From NCBI GenBank assembly GCA_963556495.2, contig OY747713.1, positions 51,909,828-51,973,827 on the forward strand: 64,000 nucleotides of DNA, in the 5' to 3' direction. Shown one piece after another: positions 59,216 to 64,000 of the stretch. The DNA comes from Valencia hispanica (taxonomy: Eukaryota; Chordata; Actinopteri; Cyprinodontiformes; Valenciidae). The position numbers were made by a program, and so were the translations under genes. Position 1 is the first letter of the stretch. Each line of letters opens with the position of its first letter. The notes beneath the pieces are model-generated. The model did not search any database, was not told the DNA's origin, and saw only the letters and a list, made by a program, of their open reading frames with translations.

Positions 59216-59504
59216 ACTGTTGAATGCGTAAGAAGTCTACAATTAAACACTCACCGCTCCACGGAAACATAATTATTACGAGCCAAATAGTTCATTCACA
59301 TCTCCAAAAATGCAGTTGTACTCTGATTGAATTTTTTTATTTAAATAATCTGCAGAAATGAGTGAAATTGTGTAAATGTAACTCCATCAGACTATAACTA
59401 TTTAATAAATAGATGAGCTAATAATAATATTAATAACAATAATAACTTGAATTTTTACAGAACCTTTCAAAGACACATGGTGGCTTTCTCACTGAGTTCA
59501 CTGA

Positions 59505-59545
59505 ATTTCTTTTTGGGATAAATAAACTTTCTCTTTTCTTATGTT
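59505..59545 (+). repeat. LINE 3' tail remnant
   Basis: gaatttctttttgggataaa then taaactttc is a Rex1-type 3' end. Confidence 0.35.
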
Positions 59546-60239
59546 TACTCTACGCTGTGTATATGTGTGTGTGATGTAGATTAAATTTAGCTGAATTAAG
59601 GACTTTGTTACTATTTCCAATAACTTTTCAGACCCCCTTAACGACTTTTCTTCCCAAAAAGCGCCTAGCGACAAACTTAGCAACATTTCTGACCACCCTT
59701 AGCTACTTTCTGTAAAACTTTGTCATATTCCCTGCAGATTAGAGACCCGGCTTGTTCTGCATCCAGAATGTCCTTCCAGATGCTCAGAAAGAGAATAATA
59801 ACCAAATGTGCATGCAGCATGATCACACTACATCCACTGACCAATCATAAACCTTTCTCTGTTCATTTCACCCACTCACAAACAAAGATGTTTCATATTT
59901 AAAATTAACCACTCTTTCTTTTATAAGCCACACATGAACATCAGTCAGAAGCTTGTCCCTACAACACTCTGCATCGCACACCTGTGGTGCATTCAATGAA
60001 TGTTCGAAAAATATGGTGAGTTCAACAACAAAGGACTTTTAGAACTTATAACAACAACAAAAACTGAAAATATTAACATAAGCCATTTAATGGCAGTTGG
60101 CAAGCAACATTAGATGCACATTAAATTTGCCCTACTTTTTTTTTTTTTTTTTTTTACAAAGTACTAAAAAACAAACAAAAACTATGTTATTTCTATTAAT
60201 TTTGTTTCTTAACATATCTCAGCTATTTTTTTCCAGAAC
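59546..60239. other. UMAD1 intron 1, no feature recognised
   Basis: AT-rich, with a T-run at 60137-60158. Confidence 0.3.
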
Positions 60240-60470
60240 TAGAAATTCTGTTTGAAAGGTCTTGGATATCCAGTTGCAATTTAATATCTTGTAAATTTTG
60301 GACCAGTTCCTTTCTCTCAACAACTTCAGGCAAAATAATAGAACCTGTCCCACAGTGTATTCTTGAAGGCGAGGGTTTTAGAGATTGTAAGACATTTTGT
60401 GTTGATGCTATAACTTTTTTGTCTGTGCTACAAAACCAGCAACCTCTGTAACACCAGAGCTATAAGCTAA
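60240..60470 (-). pseudogene. unidentified reading frame, possibly transposon-derived
   Basis: Minus-strand frame of about 78 codons without an ATG near its start, ending TAG. It reads LWCYRGCWFCSTDKKVIAST, QNVLQSLKPSPSRIHCGTGS and ends with a helical ELVQNLQDIKLQLDIQDLS plus SGKK. Heptad-like Leu spacing and the Lys end recall the C-termini of Myb/SANT-like proteins encoded by Harbinger-type transposons, but I do not identify it. At 60555-60625 a small inverted-repeat-like patch (atatcctagttttgtgaaat) resembles the end of a DNA transposon. Confidence 0.3.
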
Positions 60471-60649
60471 AAAAAAGTTAATAAATAATGTGAATAAATC
60501 TCCATGGTTACTTATACCATAACATATCTTACTTCCCCCTATCCCGTTTATGTGCAGCCGGCTCACGGATAAACTGAGCCAGATTAGCCAGATATCCTAG
60601 TTTTGTGAAATAGGCCCCAGGAGCCCAAACATCCGAACATGCTGCTTAC

Positions 60650-60728
60650 CAACCATAACGAAGCCTCCATCTGGTTCCTTGTCAGATGCTGACTTCTTGG
60701 AGTCCTTCCGTACAAAGAATTGAAACAT
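60650..60728 (-). CDS. umad1: UMAD1, first coding exon
   Basis: ATG at 60728-60726; donor GTAAGC directly after 60650; 79 bp, ending one base into a codon. It encodes MFQFFVRKDSKKSASDKEPD then GGFVMV and the first base of Gly. The M-F-x-F-F start and the DGGFVxx end are those of vertebrate UMAD1. An acceptor-like ttgctgatgtag stands six bases before the ATG, so a non-coding first exon probably lies upstream, towards RPA3. Joined to 46551-46466 and 36143-35868 the protein is 146 residues, close to the mammalian length of about 137. The protein is small and soluble, with no signal peptide or membrane segment; its C-terminal UMA domain suggests an ESCRT-I link. Introns of about 14.1 and 10.3 kb are filled with transposons. 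Confidence 0.85.
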
Positions 60729-60789
60729 GATTCCCTACATCAGCAAAATATAAAACTATTTAGTTTTACGTGCATGTAATCCATCTGAA

Positions 60790-61385
60790 GACAGTTCTAC
60801 ACTGACATTCTGTTAATCATGGCAATATAAAGGTTTAACTCCTTGCGCTCGTTTAAATGTTCTTGTAATGTCACCCTTACCAAAGCGCTCACAGTCAGTC
60901 AGTTCATCTTGGTTCCTCTGAATGCTTGCTTCTTGAAGGGCCTCTGCTATTCTTTCTCCTTAATATTAATTTATCGACTCTACAGATCAAACTACCTTCA
61001 TTTATTACTTTCTGTAATAACCTCCGAACTATTGTTATTTTGGTTCAATGGCTAACTTCTACCTGCTCCGTGTTTGGGAGGAAACTACTAACAGCACCTA
61101 TAGTTCTGTTACAAATGAACCTGTTCGACACATTCAGCGGAACTGTTTACTGTTTCTAGGGATTAAAATCCTGTAACACAACGGATGTGTCGTAAAAAAA
61201 AGTTGGAGGCGCTCGTTTCTGTCACTATCTAAATTTATTCCAAGCCTCTTCGCGACTCAGAACACCGAACGTAGACGCACCGCCCGCGCGGGCTGTCGCA
61301 GCGTCAATATAAGCAACACAAAGCTTCCCGCGCCTTCTTGTCTCGTCTTCTCAGACGTCGTAACGTCGTACAACAACCCGCGAAA
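60790..61385. promoter_or_regulatory. probable bidirectional promoter between UMAD1 and RPA3
   Basis: Lies between the divergent start codons. The stretch 61250-61385 is GC- and CpG-rich (accgcccgcgcgggctgtcg) in an AT-rich region, with no TATA box at the expected place. RPA3 transcription probably starts within the last 100 bp. Inferred from position and composition; no transcription data. Confidence 0.5.
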
Positions 61386-61484
61386 ATGGCAGGCATTCTG
61401 GATGTCCCAAAACCGAGAGTAAACTGCTCCATGCTGTCGCAGTTCATCAGCCGAGCTGTCTGCTTCGTCGGGCGTGTTGAAAAG
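61386..61484 (+). CDS. rpa3: RPA3, exon 1 (replication protein A 14 kDa subunit)
   Basis: The ATG at 61386 (cgaaaATGG) starts MAGILDVPKPRVNCSMLSQF, then ISRAVCFVGRVEK; 33 codons, donor GTCAGA. The protein has the size and words of vertebrate RPA3: a short N-terminus, the MLxQFI block and the first strand of the OB fold (VCFVGRVEKV). RPA3 joins RPA1 and RPA2 to form the trimeric single-strand DNA-binding complex used in replication, repair and checkpoint signalling in the nucleus; RPA3 mainly holds the trimer together. No stop or frameshift. An overlapping minus-strand frame (61553-61257) is a shadow. Confidence 0.92.
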
Positions 61485-61596
61485 GTCAGAACGTGTCCAA
61501 GACGCAGAGGGAAAGTGGCGTTTCATCGTTAGAGGCGTGGAAAACAATCCCACATCTTAATGGCTAACAGCGAGCCTGCTTTTTATTCTGCTTTAG
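61485..61596 (+). other. RPA3 intron 1
   Basis: 112 bp with donor gtcaga and acceptor ttctgctttag. Phase 0 on both sides. Confidence 0.85.
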
Positions 61597-61671
61597 GTTC
61601 ACCCTACCGGGAAAATGTTCACTGTGATGGATGGAGAGGGAAATACTGCAACAGTGGAACTAAACGAACCT
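61597..61671 (+). CDS. rpa3: RPA3, exon 2
   Basis: 25 codons, VHPTGKMFTVMDGEGNTATV then ELNEP, between acceptor ctttag and donor GTGAGT. This is the central OB-fold hairpin; HPTGKMF and DGEG are conserved in animals. The remaining ~63 residues of a typical 121-residue RPA3 were not found in the 2.3 kb to the right edge, so the last exons should lie beyond the window. Confidence 0.9.
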
Positions 61672-62650
61672 GTGAGTATATCTCACACTCTCGTCCTGTT
61701 TAAATACCGGAACAATAAAGACAGTTGTTTATTTTGGAACTCGAAGTGAAATAACTTAAAGATACATTCTAATAACATAATGTAACATCTGCTTATTATA
61801 TGAATTTAAATCAGCCGTGTAATAAACAGATCAGGGCCGCGCGGAGACCTTTAGAGGGACAGGTAGGGCACATGTATAACAAGATATTAAAACGGCGTAG
61901 ATCAACATATACCATTCTGAATAACAGCAACCGATATTCATCAGGAATCTAATAGGAAATTGCAACATAATATATCAACATAACGTCATCAGATGTGGAC
62001 AATTCAAAGCAAAACCTGCTAATTTTTATTTTTATTATTTTTTTTATCAGATGGGAGCAAGGTTGCTGCTGCCGTTGGGCTCTGTTAACCTCAGACTGTG
62101 GACATTAAAAAGACCATAGGAAAGCTGCTAGCTGATTAAACAAGTGGTATTAAGTAGATTATGGAATCATTTAACTTGCTGCTGTGTCTCACTTAATAAA
62201 CCCTAATATCTGATTGATTTCCCTCAACAGCAACTCAGCTGCAACAGCTTTGAAGATCAAACGCATCAGAAAGCGTAACTGTTTTCTATAGTAGTGTTGG
62301 CACCTCTGACAGATTTAGATTTGTAAGGTGGAGAAATAAAATAAATTCATTCTTCTTAAAACACAGCCTTGAGGTAAAATATTAACATTTGAAATGATTT
62401 AAATAAATTATAAAAACTTTAGATAAGCTAAATACTTTATTTGTCCCAATTAGGGGAAATTCACTTTGTTCAGTGCTAACTATCTATCTATCTTTTTTCC
62501 CACATAAAACACGATCAGCTGATCAAACTCCTCGTGTTTTAGAAACAAAATCGGAGGGTGTTCCTGGACCTGCTTTTCCATATTTTTCTCTGTGAGACTT
62601 CAGAAAGGGATCAAACTGGCTGCATTAACTCCAGAATTCCCAGGTAATTC
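61672..62650 (+). other. RPA3 intron 2, unassigned part
   Basis: AT-rich intron. No later RPA3 exon or recognised repeat apart from a short ctatctatct run near 62480. Confidence 0.4.
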
Positions 62651-62723
62651 CCATGGGATGGCTAGTGGCTACGTCATCGTAGATGAAAACGCACTTCTGT
62701 GTCCAAACCAAATCGCGGTGGCA

Positions 62724-62843
62724 ATGGTGCAGTGCTGTGTCCCGTGTTGCAATATAATAAATAATGCCAGTATAACGATAGGTTACAACCGCTTTCCTCT
62801 GGACGAAAACAAGAGGAGGAGATGGCTTAAACTGATACTGTAA
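62724..62843 (+). pseudogene. THAP-type zinc finger fragment
   Basis: 39 codons from the ATG at 62724: MVQCCVPCCNIINNASITIG then YNRFPLDENKRRRWLKLIL. THAP domains start with a C-x(2-4)-C pair, then a short loop, an aromatic/RFP motif and an arginine/lysine-rich helix with Trp, all visible here. The distal C-x2-H pair is absent: the frame stops at 62841-62843. It could be a first exon spliced onward, or a broken remnant. The reading frame is open upstream to 62592 but that part shows no similarity. Confidence 0.5.
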
Positions 62844-63124
62844 TCATGAAAAATACATTTAAGTGTGGGCTAGCGCCAGTAATTGCACTAAACGTTAGCC
62901 GAGATAACGTTACCTGTTGCTGTTATGGAGTAGGGCCACATAAAATAAAAGAGATTAAAGTCAATATTTATGAGAATAAAGTTGTCATTTACTAGTTTAA
63001 TTTATCAATTTATTTATAAAGTGCTTTAAGATGACCAAAATGTCAAAAACAAGGCGCTGTACAATCAAGACAAAACGAGACATTACAATCCAAAAATAAA
63101 AACAGAAAACATTTCTATAGAGCT
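62844..63124. other. interior of the THAP-type element
   Basis: AT-rich, no motif; contains a LINE-tail-like tttatttataaagtgcttta near 63008-63029. Confidence 0.3.
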
Positions 63125-63441
63125 CTGCGACACGGGAGAGGAGTGGAGGTTAGCGTCGGTGGTCGGTGGGTGGATACGCGCTTCATGTCGGATTAACCCC
63201 AGAATGGAATCACTTGTTCCTATTCCCATTGCTGACAGATCAGATAATGATGAAAACACTACCTTCTGGCGGAGGTAATAAAAAAATACATCTTCCGTCT
63301 TCTGTGTAAATATCTCACGTTACAACATGAAAACATGCGGTTTACATTCAGGTGTGGCATATATGAACAAAATGTAGTTTCATTTAAAATTTAGCTGGTG
63401 CGGCTCATTCAGGTGTGCTCAATAGTCCGAAAATTATGGTA
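63125..63441 (-). repeat. interspersed repeat, inverted copy of 44461-44800
   Basis: Reversed, it reads cgcaccagctaaattttaaa, gatatttacacagaagacgg and ggatacgcgcttcatgtcgg parts in the same order as 44461-44800. Nested within the THAP-type element. Confidence 0.6.
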
Positions 63442-63641
63442 GCCTAGTTATTCATGAAAAGTCATATTTTATTAAGTTAAACTCATTTACTAAAATAAAA
63501 GAATTTACGACAATTAGTTATAAAAGTCATTTAGAAGAATAAACCTTGGCAACTGCCATTGTGTTTACATTAAGAGCAGCAGCGGGTTGGACACGGAAGT
63601 GATGTCATGACGTCAGGCTGGCCATCCCCGTTGTCAGCCCT

Positions 63642-64000
63642 GCCAAAAACATCACTGGAGCCCCTAAAGCCGCGTTCACACCGGTCAGCGCGTCCAGGCG
63701 TCAAATCGCTCAAACGGACGAAAGTCGACGCTTTAAAATTAAAACCCAGCTGCTTGCACACTTGTGGTCTGCGTCGGCGCGTCGTAGTTGCCCTAACCGC
63801 TTTTGGCTAGCGTAGCGTTAGCTAACATAACAAGAAAGTTAAAAGAAAAAATATTTTTTTCTATGTTTAACTGCTTACCTGGCACTCCAATATCCTCCGA
63901 TATCTTCCTCCAAATCAGATCCGATCTCTTCCTGTCTTTGTAAAAAGACGAAGACGGGTCATACAATTCACGGACATTACATACAGCGACGATCAGTTTG
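63642..64000. other. end of window; possible Harbinger/hAT-like end
   Basis: gccgcgttcacaccggtcag at 63670-63689 resembles the terminal phrase of small PIF/Harbinger or hAT elements, but no second end is present. The rest is unassigned RPA3 intron. Confidence 0.3.

Larger units (their letters stand above)
62651..63629 (+). mobile_element. small DNA transposon with THAP-type ORF
   Basis: The ends are inverted: left (c)catgggatggctagtggct, then acgtcatcgt and cacttctgtgtcc; right, inverted, ggggatggccagcctgacgt, then catgacatcacttccgtgtcc split as catgacatca and cttccgtgtcc. A third copy of the end is at 28312-28377. A THAP finger fragment follows the left end. THAP domains occur in P-type and Kolobok transposases. 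I found no clear target duplication. It contains the interspersed repeat 63125-63441. Confidence 0.5.

Noticed and set aside
61257..61553. 98-codon minus-strand frame over RPA3 exon 1
   Set aside because: It overlaps a conserved exon on the other strand and has no motif; CpG-rich DNA keeps the frame open.

Overview
This is nuclear DNA of a bony fish, most likely a teleost. It is AT-rich and intron-rich, with long microsatellites. Most of it is fish-type transposable elements: L2/CR1, Rex1-like and L1 LINEs, a BEL/Pao LTR retrotransposon, and Tc1, hAT, piggyBac-like and TTAA-target DNA transposons. I see no bacterial genes, tRNA or rRNA genes, or CRISPR array.

Host genes. Two conserved genes anchor the window and stand head to head. 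UMAD1 (UBAP1-MVB12-associated domain protein 1) is on the minus strand. Its three coding exons lie at 60728-60650, 46551-46466 and 36143-35868; the splice sites fit and the phases match, giving 146 codons. RPA3 (the 14 kDa subunit of replication protein A) is on the plus strand, with exon 1 at 61386-61484 and exon 2 at 61597-61671; its last exons lie beyond the right edge. The two start codons are about 660 bp apart, so a shared promoter is likely. At the left edge, two short minus-strand exons (1-141 and 913-963) look like part of an Ulp1/SENP-type cysteine protease gene, host or transposon-borne.

Region by region. 1-11.4 kb: protease exons, a TTAA-flanked MITE, a truncated L2 copy, a hairpin MITE, a nearly full-length but mutated L2-type LINE with ORF1 (esterase) and ORF2 (endonuclease/RT), and Tc1 scraps. 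11.4-24.6 kb: one old BEL/Pao element whose two LTRs are both still visible. Its 5' LTR is split by a 2.56 kb hAT-like element, its integrase by a Rex1-type LINE, and its 3' part by an unclassified GC-rich insert plus an L2 copy. 24.6-35.8 kb: a small hAT with transposase remains, endonuclease pieces of a Rex1-type LINE, a piggyBac-like 5' end, a zinc-finger hAT remnant, and an L2 copy sitting between two TA-rich microsatellites. 35.9-46.5 kb (UMAD1 intron 2): L2 copies of three subfamilies and two Tc1 elements. 46.6-60.6 kb (UMAD1 intron 1): an L1 copy broken by an L2 copy, a complete-ended Tc1, two Rex1-type LINEs placed tail to head, and a TTAA MITE. 61.4-64 kb: the RPA3 5' end, then a small transposon with a THAP-type zinc finger ORF.

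Nearly every transposon reading frame is broken. Several lesions are shared between copies of one subfamily, which suggests that already defective elements were copied by enzymes supplied in trans. I found no clear new biological system. The best leads are the THAP element, the Ulp1-like exons, the unidentified minus-strand reading frame near 60.3 kb, and the shared lesions in the LINE subfamilies.
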